DNA from: Fulvimarina manganoxydans | GTDB lineage: Bacteria; Pseudomonadota; Alphaproteobacteria; Rhizobiales; Rhizobiaceae | Length of the DNA: 64,000 nucleotides | NCBI RefSeq assembly: GCF_900176465.1 | Contig: NZ_FWXR01000021.1 | Coordinates: 1-64,000 of the forward strand | Reading direction: 5' to 3' | Shown here: in pieces, positions 48,111 to 56,529 of the stretch | How positions within the stretch are numbered: the first letter of the stretch is position 1 | How the letters are laid out: every line of letters starts with the position of its first letter | Made by a program: the position numbers and the translations under genes | The notes under the pieces: model-generated | What the model saw: only the letters and a program-made list of their open reading frames with translations | Databases searched by the model: none | What the model was told of the DNA's origin: nothing

Positions 48111-48185
48111 CGGCGCTCTCTCAATCTTTGGTGGCGCGCCGGGTTGCCGAAAAACCGGCATCCACTTTTTCGCCCGGCGCTCTCG

Positions 48186-49085
48186 TCACCCGGCGCCGAT
48201 CAGGAGCAGGATCGCGCAGACGATCACGGCCGAGCCGGCAAATTCCAGGCGCGTAATCCTTTCCTGGAACCACAGGACCGAGGCGAGGAAGGTGAAGACC
48301 AGTTCGATCTGGCCGAGCGCACGCACATAGGCGACCTTCTGCAAGGTCATCGCCGTGAACCAGCCGGCCGAGGCCGTGGCGCCCATCAGCCCGACGAGGA
48401 GCGAGGGGCCGGCGGCCTTCAGGACGCGGGAAAGTTCGTCCCGGTCCTTCATGAGCATCCAGGCAAGCATCACCGCCGTCTGGATGGCCAGGGTGACGGC
48501 GAGCGTTAGAAGGGCCCGCATCAGGATCGTGCCGTCGCCGAGCGCGAGCGATGCGCCGCGAAAGGCGACCGCGGAGGCGCCGAACAGCGTGCCAGACAGG
48601 ATGCCGATCGCCGCCTCCCGGGTTGCAAGGCCTTTCAGAACATCCTTCGGCGCGCGCTCGCCGAGCGAGATCATCATGACACCGATCACTCCCGCGACCA
48701 CGGCCAGAAGACCGAGCGGTGCGATCGCTTCGCCCAAGATGAGAAAGCCGAAGAAGGCCGCCTGGATCGGCTCGGTCTTGGAATAGGCCGTACCGACCAT
48801 GAAATTGCGGAAGCCGAAGAGATAGACGAGGAGAAAGGTCGCCAGGATCTGCGCGATGCCGCCGGACAGCGCGGCGAATAGAAAGCCGGCATTGAGCGCC
48901 GGCAGGGCCTCGCCCGTCGCCCCCACATAAAGGCCGAGATAGAGAAGCGCGACAGGCAGGCCGAAGCCGAAGCGCGCGAAGGTCGCCCCGGTCGACCCCA
49001 TCCGCCCTTTGAGATGCTTCTGAAGGGCCGATCGCAGATTCTGGAAGAAGGCGGCCGCGATGGTGACGGGAATCCAGAGGCCCAT
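48186..49085 (-). CDS. EamA-family (DMT) transporter
   Basis: A 299-residue membrane protein with ten predicted helices in two EamA halves, beginning MGLWIPVTIAAAFFQNLRSAL. Probably a metabolite exporter. It is convergent with the DUF1338 gene and divergent from the nucleotidase. Substrate unknown. Confidence 0.85.
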   Translation of the reverse strand: MGLWIPVTIAAAFFQNLRSALQKHLKGRMGSTGATFARFGFGLPVALLYLGLYVGATGEALPALNAGFLFAALSGGIAQILATFLLVYLFGFRNFMVGTAYSKTEPIQAAFFGFLILGEAIAPLGLLAVVAGVIGVMMISLGERAPKDVLKGLATREAAIGILSGTLFGASAVAFRGASLALGDGTILMRALLTLAVTLAIQTAVMLAWMLMKDRDELSRVLKAAGPSLLVGLMGATASAGWFTAMTLQKVAYVRALGQIELVFTFLASVLWFQERITRLEFAGSAVIVCAILLLIGAG

Positions 49086-49331
49086 GGAAGCGCCGTTTCA
49101 TGTGGGAAGCCGGGCTTTGACCGCAAAGGATGCGAACGTTCAAAGTCGGGCAATGAGGTGTTTGTCGCCTCTCCTATCGCGAAGCTTGGACCGGAGGGAA
49201 GATGCCGCCCGATTCCAAGGCCATCCTGAGTCCCATCGACGCGGATGGTCGCGTCTCCCGGGCCATCGCGCTATATGACGCGGACGACCGATCTGATCTT
49301 TTCACTCGCGTTTTAAGAGAATCCTGCCTCG

Positions 49332-50054
49332 ATGACGTCACCGACTGCTCTTCGCCCGACCGCCGAGGCGACGAAGGAAGACTTCGCCCATGTCCGTGAC
49401 TGGGTGTTCGATCTCGACAACACGCTCTATCCGCGCCATTCGAACCTCTTCTCCCAGATCGATCTGAGGATGACGGATTTCGTCGCCGAGTTTTTGGCGC
49501 TGCCGAAGGATAAGGCCCGCGAAGTCCAGAAGGATTTCTATCGCCGCTACGGCACGACCCTGCGCGGGCTGATGAGCGAGCACAATGTCGATCCGGACGC
49601 ATTTCTGAATTTCGTCCATGACATCGACTATTCCTGGATCGATCCCGACCCGGCGCTTGGCGACGAGATCAAGGCGCTTCCCGGGCGCAAATTCATCTTC
49701 ACCAATGGCGACCGCAATCATGCCGAACGGGCGGCAAGGCAGCTCGGCATTCTCGATCATTTCGAGGATATCTTCGATCTCGTCGCCGCCGATCTGGTGC
49801 CGAAACCGGCCTCCGAGACCTATGACAAGTTTCTGGGCCTCCACCGGGTGGACGCGGCCCATGCGGCCATGTTCGAGGATCTGGCGCGCAATCTGCAAGT
49901 GCCGAAATCACTCGGCATGAAGACGGTCCTGATCGTGCCGCAGAACTTCGAGACGACCTTTGGCGATGCCTGGGAGCATGAAGGGCGCGAGGGCGAGCAT
50001 ATCGACTTCGTCACCGACGATCTCGCAAGCTTCATCCGCCGCATTCGAAGCTGA
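49332..50054 (+). CDS. HAD-family pyrimidine 5'-nucleotidase
   Basis: 240 residues of HAD type, close to the SDT1-like pyrimidine nucleotidases. The nucleophile motif is VFDLDNTLYPR, motif II FIFTNGD, and the C-terminal motif EDLARNL with its acidic residue. It likely removes phosphate from UMP or CMP or their analogues. No clear ribosome binding site; a 65-codon frame with GGAGGG starts upstream at 49202 and overlaps its first codons. Confidence 0.9.
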   Translation: MTSPTALRPTAEATKEDFAHVRDWVFDLDNTLYPRHSNLFSQIDLRMTDFVAEFLALPKDKAREVQKDFYRRYGTTLRGLMSEHNVDPDAFLNFVHDIDYSWIDPDPALGDEIKALPGRKFIFTNGDRNHAERAARQLGILDHFEDIFDLVAADLVPKPASETYDKFLGLHRVDAAHAAMFEDLARNLQVPKSLGMKTVLIVPQNFETTFGDAWEHEGREGEHIDFVTDDLASFIRRIRS

Positions 50055-50067
50055 CGGGAAAAGAGGG

Positions 50068-50085
50068 GGCGCTCGCAAGAGCGCC
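50068..50085. terminator. Bidirectional terminator
   Basis: GGCGCTC and GAGCGCC around GCAA, between the convergent nucleotidase (ends 50054) and small protein gene (ends 50119). It reads CCCTCTTTT on the minus strand after the hairpin. Confidence 0.6.
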
Positions 50086-50118
50086 AGCCTTTCATGGGAT
50101 CGACGAAAAGCCTCGCGG

Positions 50119-50424
50119 TTAGTCTTCCAGTCGCGAGCGTCCGGACCGAACAAGACCCTGCCGGCCATCCGTCGCCACATCCTCGGCAGCCTCGTCCGGG
50201 GCAACCTTGGTGCCGCCACCGCCATTCTGCTCGAAGATCGCATTCATCTGTTCGTTGGCGTAGGTCGCCTCGCCCTTTTTAGAGAGTTCGCGGTCGCGCC
50301 CGCTCGTCTCGTCGCTATCCTGCGCCTCGGCGCGCGGAGCAAGCTCGTCCTCGCTGATCGTCTCCGGCGTGTCCTTGTCCTGCTGGGACCGCATCATCTT
50401 CGGTTCGGTGCTCAGATCGGCCAT
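50119..50424 (-). CDS. Charged hypothetical protein
   Basis: 101 residues, highly hydrophilic, with long stretches of Glu, Asp, Gln and Gly (EDELAPRAEAQDSDET, FEQNGGGGTKVAPDEAAED). No membrane span or fold is evident. GGAGGT lies five bases before the ATG, supporting that it is translated. No family recognised; disordered. Confidence 0.65.
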   Translation of the reverse strand: MADLSTEPKMMRSQQDKDTPETISEDELAPRAEAQDSDETSGRDRELSKKGEATYANEQMNAIFEQNGGGGTKVAPDEAAEDVATDGRQGLVRSGRSRLED

Positions 50425-50771
50425 GTCGGACCTCCGTCGTTTCGCATGCCGGCAGGCGCCGGCCCAATGTCTGATCTTGGAAGATCAACGGGAGGCGGCA
50501 AGACCAGTTCCCAGCAAGACACATGCAGATCCTAGGCCTACGCTGGTCCCGCCTTTTTTCGGTAACAGGCAAGCCCAGGACACGGACGCCTCGACTTCTC
50601 CCCCAGGGGGAGAAGTCGTCTGGTGCTTACCTCCGGCTGCAGAGACAACTCGCCAAAGCCGTGAAAGGGGCCGCAGCCAGCCGCAAGCTTTCTTCATCCA
50701 GGCTCGTTGCAGTATGTTCGAATCCTGCAGACTCCTCTGCTCGGACGCTCTGACGATCGACGCACGGCCCT
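50425..50771. other. Intergenic region with CTTCTCCCC palindrome
   Basis: About 350 bases, no supported gene, with a perfect palindrome at 50592-50618. It separates the charged small protein gene from the binding-protein gene, both on the minus strand. Confidence 0.55.
50592..50618. repeat. CTTCTCCCC palindrome, copy 3
   Basis: CGACTTCTCCCCC and GGGGGAGAAGTCG are exact 13-bp arms around a single A. It is the longest copy of the family in the window. Confidence 0.65.
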
Positions 50772-51755
50772 TCAACCCGCCGAAGGGTCGGTGGAGCTGA
50801 CGGACCCGTTCCGGCCCTCGAAATCGCCGACCCGCTCCGGCGTGACGATCTCGACGGGGACATGGACCGTCTGCTCGACGGCCTCGCCTTTCGCGAGCTT
50901 CAGCGCGGTATCGACCGCCTCCTTCGCCTGGCCGCTCGCGTCCTGGAAAACCGTGACGTCGAGCTCGCCGGCCTTCATGGCGGCCAGTGCCTCGGCGGTG
51001 CCGTCGATCCCACCGACGATCACCGTATCCATTTCGACGCCGCCGGCCTTCATGGCCTTGATCGCGCCGAGCGCCATCGCGTCGTTATTGGCCAGCACAG
51101 CATCGAACTTCACGTCCGAAGCCAGCCAATTGGTCATCAGGTTTTCGGCCTCGTCTTGCGACCAATTGGCCGTCTGCTCCTCGGCGATGGTCATGAAGCT
51201 GCAGTCGTCGGTGGCGACGACGTCGTGAACGTCTTGGGTGCGCGTGCGGGCCGCCTGGTTGGATAGTTCGCCCACAAGCACGATGATCCGCGCACCACTG
51301 CCCTTGCCGGCCTCTTTCAGAAGCCGGCACACTTCGGTGGCCAGAAGCGTGCCGGATTGCGTCTCATCGGATGCGACATAGGCTTGGTTGTCGGGCAGCT
51401 CGTCCCGATTGACCGGTTCGCGATTGACATAGACGAGCGGAATTCCGGCATTCTGCGCGGCCTGGGTCATCGCCTGGGTGGCGTCGGTGTCGACCGGATT
51501 GACGATGATGGCATCAAGACCGGAGGCGGCGAAGTTCTGGATCTGATTCAGCTGCTTGCCGACGTCGTTCTGGGCGTCCTCGATCTGGACTTCGACGCCG
51601 TCGAGTTCGCTCGCATGGGCCTCGATCTGGCCGCGCAAGGCCGTCAGGAAGGCGTCGTCGAAGGTGGCGATGGAGACGCCGATCGTCTCGGCCATCGCCG
51701 CGCCCGACATCAGCGCCGCGATGCTCAACCCCATGAGACCTGTCTTCATCGTCAT
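50772..51755 (-). CDS. Sugar-type periplasmic binding protein without its own ABC partners
   Basis: A 327-residue periplasmic binding protein of the ribose/rhizopine-binding type. The signal peptide is about residues 1-22 (MTMKTGLMGLSIAALMSG, cleavage after AMA). The body is a two-lobed type I fold (GVSIATFDDAFLTAL, GLDAIIVNPVDTDAT, FDAVLANNDAMALGAI, VIVGGIDGTAEAL). No sugar permease or ATPase lies in the neighbourhood. It follows the HlyD gene on the same strand by 89 bases, suggesting cotranscription. Confidence 0.88.
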   Translation of the reverse strand: MTMKTGLMGLSIAALMSGAAMAETIGVSIATFDDAFLTALRGQIEAHASELDGVEVQIEDAQNDVGKQLNQIQNFAASGLDAIIVNPVDTDATQAMTQAAQNAGIPLVYVNREPVNRDELPDNQAYVASDETQSGTLLATEVCRLLKEAGKGSGARIIVLVGELSNQAARTRTQDVHDVVATDDCSFMTIAEEQTANWSQDEAENLMTNWLASDVKFDAVLANNDAMALGAIKAMKAGGVEMDTVIVGGIDGTAEALAAMKAGELDVTVFQDASGQAKEAVDTALKLAKGEAVEQTVHVPVEIVTPERVGDFEGRNGSVSSTDPSAG

Positions 51756-51844
51756 GTCCCATCCGCCAAAGAGCCCAGAACAGCGAGCGTCTTTGTGGTC
51801 AAAGCGTTGGCGAAGGGCAATCCCCCGGCTTGGCCGTAAAATCC

Positions 51845-53248
51845 TTAATGCTCGCGGAATGTGCGTCCGAGAGCGTCCGTCAGCGGCTGGGTGAGATAGC
51901 TGGCAAAGGTGCGCGGCTCGCCCTTGATGAACATTTCAACGCCCATACCGGCCTGGATCATGTTCCGCGTCGCTTCGCGCCCATCGAGATCGAGCGAGGC
52001 TTCGACCTCGAAATAGCGCTCGCCGGTGCGCTCATCGACGGTGGAATCCTGAGCGACGAATGAGACCTTGCCCAGGATCGGGTCTTCGGTGCGGGCGTGG
52101 AGGGCCGTGACTTTCACCTCGGTCTCATAGCCGACCCGCACCGCCGTGATGTCCTGGATGGACACCCGTCCGCGGGCGACGAGCCGCGCCTCGTCCGGCA
52201 CGATCTCGCCGATCGTCTTGCCGGGGGGAACGACACCGCCAGGCGTGTTGGCCGTAAAGTGGACGAGATGGCCGCTCTCGGGCGCGACGATGGCGGTCTG
52301 CGACAGGGATTGTTCGGCCGCCGCGATCTCGTCGCGGATCTGGCCGAGTTCGGACAGGACGTCGGTCAGCTGCTGGGAGTTCTCTTTGGCATCCGTCATG
52401 CGCACCCGCTCCATCTCCGCCTCGATCTCGGCGATCGCGCGCTCGGAGGCGGCCGCGTCCGAGGCGAGTTTCGCATCGAGCGATTGCTGCTGGAGAAGCC
52501 GGCTTTCCAGATCCCACAATTCGCGCTTCGGCAGATGGCCGGCATTGGTCAGGCTGCGAGCATTCTCGATCTGGCGGGTCAGAAGATCGAGCTGGCGGGC
52601 GGAATCGGCCGCCTGATCGACCAGCCCGTCACGCCGCCGCCGCTCGCCCTCGGCCCGGTTGCGCAGCGCCTCGATCTGGGCCGAGACGGCGCTTCGTCCG
52701 CGCTCGAATTCGCGCTCCTGCTCCTGTTGCAACAGGCGGACGATCTCGTTCATCGGATCGTCGGATGTGGTGGCCGGGAGTTCGTCGGCCGAGCGCAGAC
52801 GCAGATCACCGATCCCGAGCGGCGAGGCCGAGGCGTTGAGGACGAGAGCGCGATCACCCGCGTCGGACTGGGTCTCCAGAGACTTTTCGGCCTGTAGGCG
52901 GGACTCGATCGCCTCCAATGCAGCCTGGCGTGCCTTCAGCTTGCTCAGCCGCGCGCGGTCGACCAGGGGCTCCAGCTCAAGAACCACCTCGCCGGCCCGA
53001 ACGAGGTCGCCCTCATGGGCGCGGATCGACTTGATGACACCGCCTGTCACATGCTGAAGGACGAGATTGCGCCCCTCGGACATGAGGGTTCCGGGCGCGA
53101 TGACGGCCGAATCGAGCGGCACGACCATTGCCCAAGCCCCGAAGACGCCGAGCGCGATCAGAAATCCGCGCCCCAGACGGCCGGCGAGCCGGCTTGCATC
53201 GGTCGAGACCTCGGCGAAGGGATCGATCGTCTGCGCTTCGCTGGTCAT
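51845..53248 (-). CDS. HlyD-family periplasmic adaptor (type I secretion)
   Basis: Membrane fusion protein of a type I secretion system, 467 residues, PrtE/HlyD-like. One N-terminal helix (about 30-47, FLIALGVFGAWAMVV), biotinyl-lipoyl halves (IRAHEGDLVRAGEVVLELEP), long coiled coils, then a beta-barrel (VGYETEVKVTAL) and a C-terminal GMGVEMFIKG typical of the family. The start overlaps the ABC gene by four bases (ATGA). No TolC-type gene or RTX substrate is nearby. Confidence 0.92.
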   Translation of the reverse strand: MTSEAQTIDPFAEVSTDASRLAGRLGRGFLIALGVFGAWAMVVPLDSAVIAPGTLMSEGRNLVLQHVTGGVIKSIRAHEGDLVRAGEVVLELEPLVDRARLSKLKARQAALEAIESRLQAEKSLETQSDAGDRALVLNASASPLGIGDLRLRSADELPATTSDDPMNEIVRLLQQEQEREFERGRSAVSAQIEALRNRAEGERRRRDGLVDQAADSARQLDLLTRQIENARSLTNAGHLPKRELWDLESRLLQQQSLDAKLASDAAASERAIAEIEAEMERVRMTDAKENSQQLTDVLSELGQIRDEIAAAEQSLSQTAIVAPESGHLVHFTANTPGGVVPPGKTIGEIVPDEARLVARGRVSIQDITAVRVGYETEVKVTALHARTEDPILGKVSFVAQDSTVDERTGERYFEVEASLDLDGREATRNMIQAGMGVEMFIKGEPRTFASYLTQPLTDALGRTFREH

Positions 53249-55092
53249 TGCATGGCTCCGTTCGAGATCGAGCCCGGCTGCGAGGCGCCGCTCGCCGTGG
53301 CGGCGTTCGACGCCGGCTGACCGACGGGCGCCGTTTGGGGGGTGGCCCCGCGCGCCTTAGCGCCGGCGGCTGGAGCGGCGGGCGTCGCCTCGATACGGGC
53401 CTGGGTTGGAGCGGGGGCGTTGGGCTGGCGCGGGCGCATGCGGCGCGGACCACCCTGGCCGCCGGGCACGGTGATCGAGATGTCCTCGACCCTGTTGTCG
53501 GTAATGCGGATGCATCGATCGACCAGATTGGCCAGAAGCAAAGAGCGCGTGACCAGGATGATCGCCGCCTTGTCGCGCTTGGCGTCGGAGACGAGATTGG
53601 CGAGCGCGCCCTCGCATCGCGCATCGAGGCCGGAGGCCGGCTGGTCGAGCACGAGAAGGCGCGGATTGCCGTAAAAGGCTCTCGCCAGGGCCAGGAGGCG
53701 CTTCTGGCTGGTGGAGAGCAGTTTCGTGCCCTCCGACAGCTGGGTCTGATAGCCTTGCGGCAAGGAAAGGATCGCCGCGTGAAGGCCAAGCGCCTGGGCG
53801 ACCCGATAGACTTCCTGCAGATCCATTTCGGGTGAAAAGCGCGAGATGTTCATCGCAACCGTGCCCTTGACGATGCCGGGCTCCTCGGGCGCGAAACCGA
53901 CGGCGCGGCCCCATTGGCGCATAGGCCAGCGGCCGCGCGGCGCTCCGTCCATGAGAACGAGCCCCGAGGAGGGCTCGCGCCCGCCCGCGATACATTCCAT
54001 CAAAAGCGACTTGCCGGAACCGGAGCCCCCTTCGAGAAGCACGCATTCGCCGGGCTTCACCCGAAGATTGACGTCGCTCAGGAGCATGCGCCCCCGGTCG
54101 AGGCTGATCGAAAGGTCGCGCAATTCGATCTGGCCGCTCGGCTCGGGAAGCGGCGGGCGCTCCTCCAGCCGCTTGTGCGACTTCGTCACCTCATCCAGAT
54201 CGGCAAAGGACTGCAGCGCCTTCGTGGTCGCCTCCCAGCCGGCGATCGCCTGTTCGATCGGCTGCAGAAGCTTGCCCGAAATCATCGAGGCCATGAAGAT
54301 CATGCCGCCCGACATGTCGCCATGGATGACGAGGAAGGCGCCCCAGCCGAGGGTCACGATCTGGATGCCCTGGCGCACCGAACGCGACAGAGCCGAGAGA
54401 TTGCCGGACAGATGCGAAGCCTTTTCGGCCGCGACGATCGATCGGGCCGATTTAAGCCCCCATTGCATCGACAGATCCGGCAACATGCCGAAGGCGCGGA
54501 TTTCAGGCCCGCGCGTAATCGCGCTCATGGCAAAGGCGTTGGCGTCGAGATCGGCGCTGCGTCCTGCCTTAGCCGTCTCTCGGGTCAGGACGACATTGAG
54601 CCAGCCGATCGCGACCATGATGACAAGTCCGATCATAGCGACGAGGCAGACGAGAGGATGGACGAGGAACAGGATGACCGCAAAGAGCGGCATGAAGGGC
54701 AGATCGAAAAGATTGACGAAAGCCTTGGAGGCGAGCCAGCCACTTGCCGTCTGAAAGTCGCGCAGAACCTTTCCCGCATCGGCGCCCGAATCGAGGGTTT
54801 CCAAGCTGCCGAAGAGTTTCGGCGAGGTCTCGACCGCATAGCTATTGGCGAGCCGGCGCGCGACGCGCATGCGCATTGCCTCGGCGATGCCATAGACGGC
54901 GATGGCAAAGAGTGCGATCGCGGTGATCGCCACCAGCGTCGGCACCGAGCGCGAGGCCAGAACCCGGTCATAGACCTGAAGCATGTGGAAGGACGGCGCG
55001 AGGATCATCAAATTCGCGACGATCGACAGAAGCACGATCATCCGCACATGGGGCGCGCCCTTGCGGGTCAGGAATTGGACGATACGCGTCAT
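53245..55092 (-). CDS. Type I secretion ABC permease with degenerate ATPase domain
   Basis: 615 residues from ATG 55092 (an in-frame GTG at 55143 is less likely). N-terminal six-helix exporter domain (about 1-310), then a nucleotide-binding domain (about 325-550), then a ~65-residue Pro/Ala/Thr-rich tail. Walker A is intact (GGSGSGKS, 355-362). The Q-loop reads FAPEEPG in place of the usual LPQ, the signature LSTSQ in place of LSGGQ (459-463), Walker B ends VLDQ with Gln484 at the catalytic Glu position, and the switch His is Arg516 (VTR). This contrasts with the canonical PrtD-like pattern. It may be a low-activity or regulatory exporter. Confidence 0.88.
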   Translation of the reverse strand: MTRIVQFLTRKGAPHVRMIVLLSIVANLMILAPSFHMLQVYDRVLASRSVPTLVAITAIALFAIAVYGIAEAMRMRVARRLANSYAVETSPKLFGSLETLDSGADAGKVLRDFQTASGWLASKAFVNLFDLPFMPLFAVILFLVHPLVCLVAMIGLVIMVAIGWLNVVLTRETAKAGRSADLDANAFAMSAITRGPEIRAFGMLPDLSMQWGLKSARSIVAAEKASHLSGNLSALSRSVRQGIQIVTLGWGAFLVIHGDMSGGMIFMASMISGKLLQPIEQAIAGWEATTKALQSFADLDEVTKSHKRLEERPPLPEPSGQIELRDLSISLDRGRMLLSDVNLRVKPGECVLLEGGSGSGKSLLMECIAGGREPSSGLVLMDGAPRGRWPMRQWGRAVGFAPEEPGIVKGTVAMNISRFSPEMDLQEVYRVAQALGLHAAILSLPQGYQTQLSEGTKLLSTSQKRLLALARAFYGNPRLLVLDQPASGLDARCEGALANLVSDAKRDKAAIILVTRSLLLANLVDRCIRITDNRVEDISITVPGGQGGPRRMRPRQPNAPAPTQARIEATPAAPAAGAKARGATPQTAPVGQPASNAATASGASQPGSISNGAMQ

Positions 55093-55727
55093 CAGCCGGG
55101 CAGCCTCCCGAATTCGATCCCCTGCGGCGGGAATGGATCGCACTCACTCGGCTGAAGACCTAACGGCATTATGTTTAACAAAGCGTGTGGCAGATCCGAG
55201 CGCGGTCGAAGCGAACGATCAACGCGGCAGGTCGGGGCCTTGAGCAAAGATCTTTCGCATGGAAGATCGAGTCGGTTCACAATAAGAGCGGCTTCAATTC
55301 TTTTGTGGCCCTGCAACGCCGTCATGGCGATAATGTCTTCTTGAGCGTTGCGGATCTAGTATGGTGTTGATCGCCCCGCAACACAGATGCTGAAGCCGAA
55401 AACGCCCCTTATGCGCGCTCGAATGATTCGAGCGGACATATGAAAGCATCGCTTTTGAATGTCCGCTGGCAGCCCGAGCGGCGTCCGAAGCCCCGCCCCG
55501 GACGTGGCTTGACCCGAGGGGTCGATTCAGTCGTCCGGGCGGCATGGCCCCGAGATCGCTCAGGTGGTCGCCGCGATGTCTGCCCGTGCTTGACTTGCGG
55601 CCGTCCCGTCATCCGCAAGTCGGATGGCCGCGACCAGGAGGGCAGAGACAACGAGCGGCAAGGTTGATACGGTCAGGCGCCTAGGGCGAAACAGATTGTC
55701 GCCTCCTCGTGGAACAAGGTGCGTGAG
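55093..55727. other. Promoter region between exporter and marR, with palindrome
   Basis: About 635 bases, no supported gene; divergent promoters for the exporter cassette and marR are expected. A perfect palindrome with 8-bp arms (CGCTCGAA and TTCGAGCG, centre TGA) lies at 55416-55434. Confidence 0.55.
55416..55434. promoter_or_regulatory. Palindrome, possible operator
   Basis: CGCTCGAA and TTCGAGCG are exact 8-bp arms around TGA. It is in the interval between the exporter gene and marR and may bind the MarR protein or another regulator. No functional evidence. Confidence 0.3.
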
Positions 55728-56162
55728 ATGGCGCAGGAGCAGGAGCTCGAACTGGCATTCGCCGTTCTAAAGACGTCGGAGGCGATGAGGCGCTTCGTCG
55801 CCCACGCCTATTCGGATGTGGGAATCGATTTCAACGATATCAGAATTCTCTATCGTCTCTTCATGTTCGACGGCCAGTCCCAGTCTCAACTCGCCACCGT
55901 TCTCGAACTCGATCCGATGACAATGTCGCGCTGCGCCAGCCGCATGGAAGGCCTGGACCTTGTGCGGCGCGAGACGGCGGCAACGGATTTCCGCGTCAAA
56001 CGGCTGTTCCTGACGGCAAAGGCTCATGGCTTGAAGGAAATGCTCAAGCCTCGGTCGGAACAAGTTCTTGACAGAGTGCTGGCCGGGATCTCGGATGCGG
56101 ATCTTGAAGAGCTGAATGGCTGTGTCGAGCGACTTTGCCAGAATGGCGCGACCCTCTCCTGA
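55728..56162 (+). CDS. MarR-family transcriptional regulator
   Basis: A 144-residue winged-helix protein: GIDFNDIRILYRLFMF, recognition helix LELDPMTMSRCASRMEGLDL, and wing TAATDFRVKRLFLT. ATG 55728 has AAGG eight bases upstream; an in-frame GTG at 55719 is possible. It is divergent from the exporter ABC gene, so regulation of that cassette is possible but not shown. Confidence 0.85.
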   Translation: MAQEQELELAFAVLKTSEAMRRFVAHAYSDVGIDFNDIRILYRLFMFDGQSQSQLATVLELDPMTMSRCASRMEGLDLVRRETAATDFRVKRLFLTAKAHGLKEMLKPRSEQVLDRVLAGISDADLEELNGCVERLCQNGATLS

Positions 56163-56529
56163 TCCCCAACGAATTGTCATCTCCCGGCCGCGCCGGGTCG
56201 CTCCCCTTTTGCCAGCAAGCAGAACAGGTGAGGACGGCGACATCAATGGCGTGAGCGCGGCGTCTTTCTCGATGGGGTGTCGGCGTCTCGGGAAATCGGC
56301 GTTTCTCGAGCCGTTCGGATATCGTCTTCGTCGGCCTTCCAGCGAAGGCTATCGACCATATAGGAACGGCTGGCGAAGTTATCATACCGTTATTTTATAG
56401 TTTCATATGATATTGTCATGCTTTTTCTTGAAGCAGCCGATCTTGGTAACCGTTTGTCATTCAGGAAGCCTTAGAAGCGTTGGAGACCTTCAACGCTGAT
56501 TAGCTTCCAACCTGCCTCGGTATCGACCT
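56163..56529. other. Intergenic region before the MHYT protein
   Basis: No gene seen. An AT-rich part near 56380-56430 (TTATCATACCGTTATTTTATAG and following) probably holds the promoter for the downstream signalling protein. Confidence 0.5.

Noticed and set aside
55440-55667. 75-codon Arg-rich frame before marR
   Set aside because: Low-complexity basic sequence with no ribosome binding site, in a promoter region.
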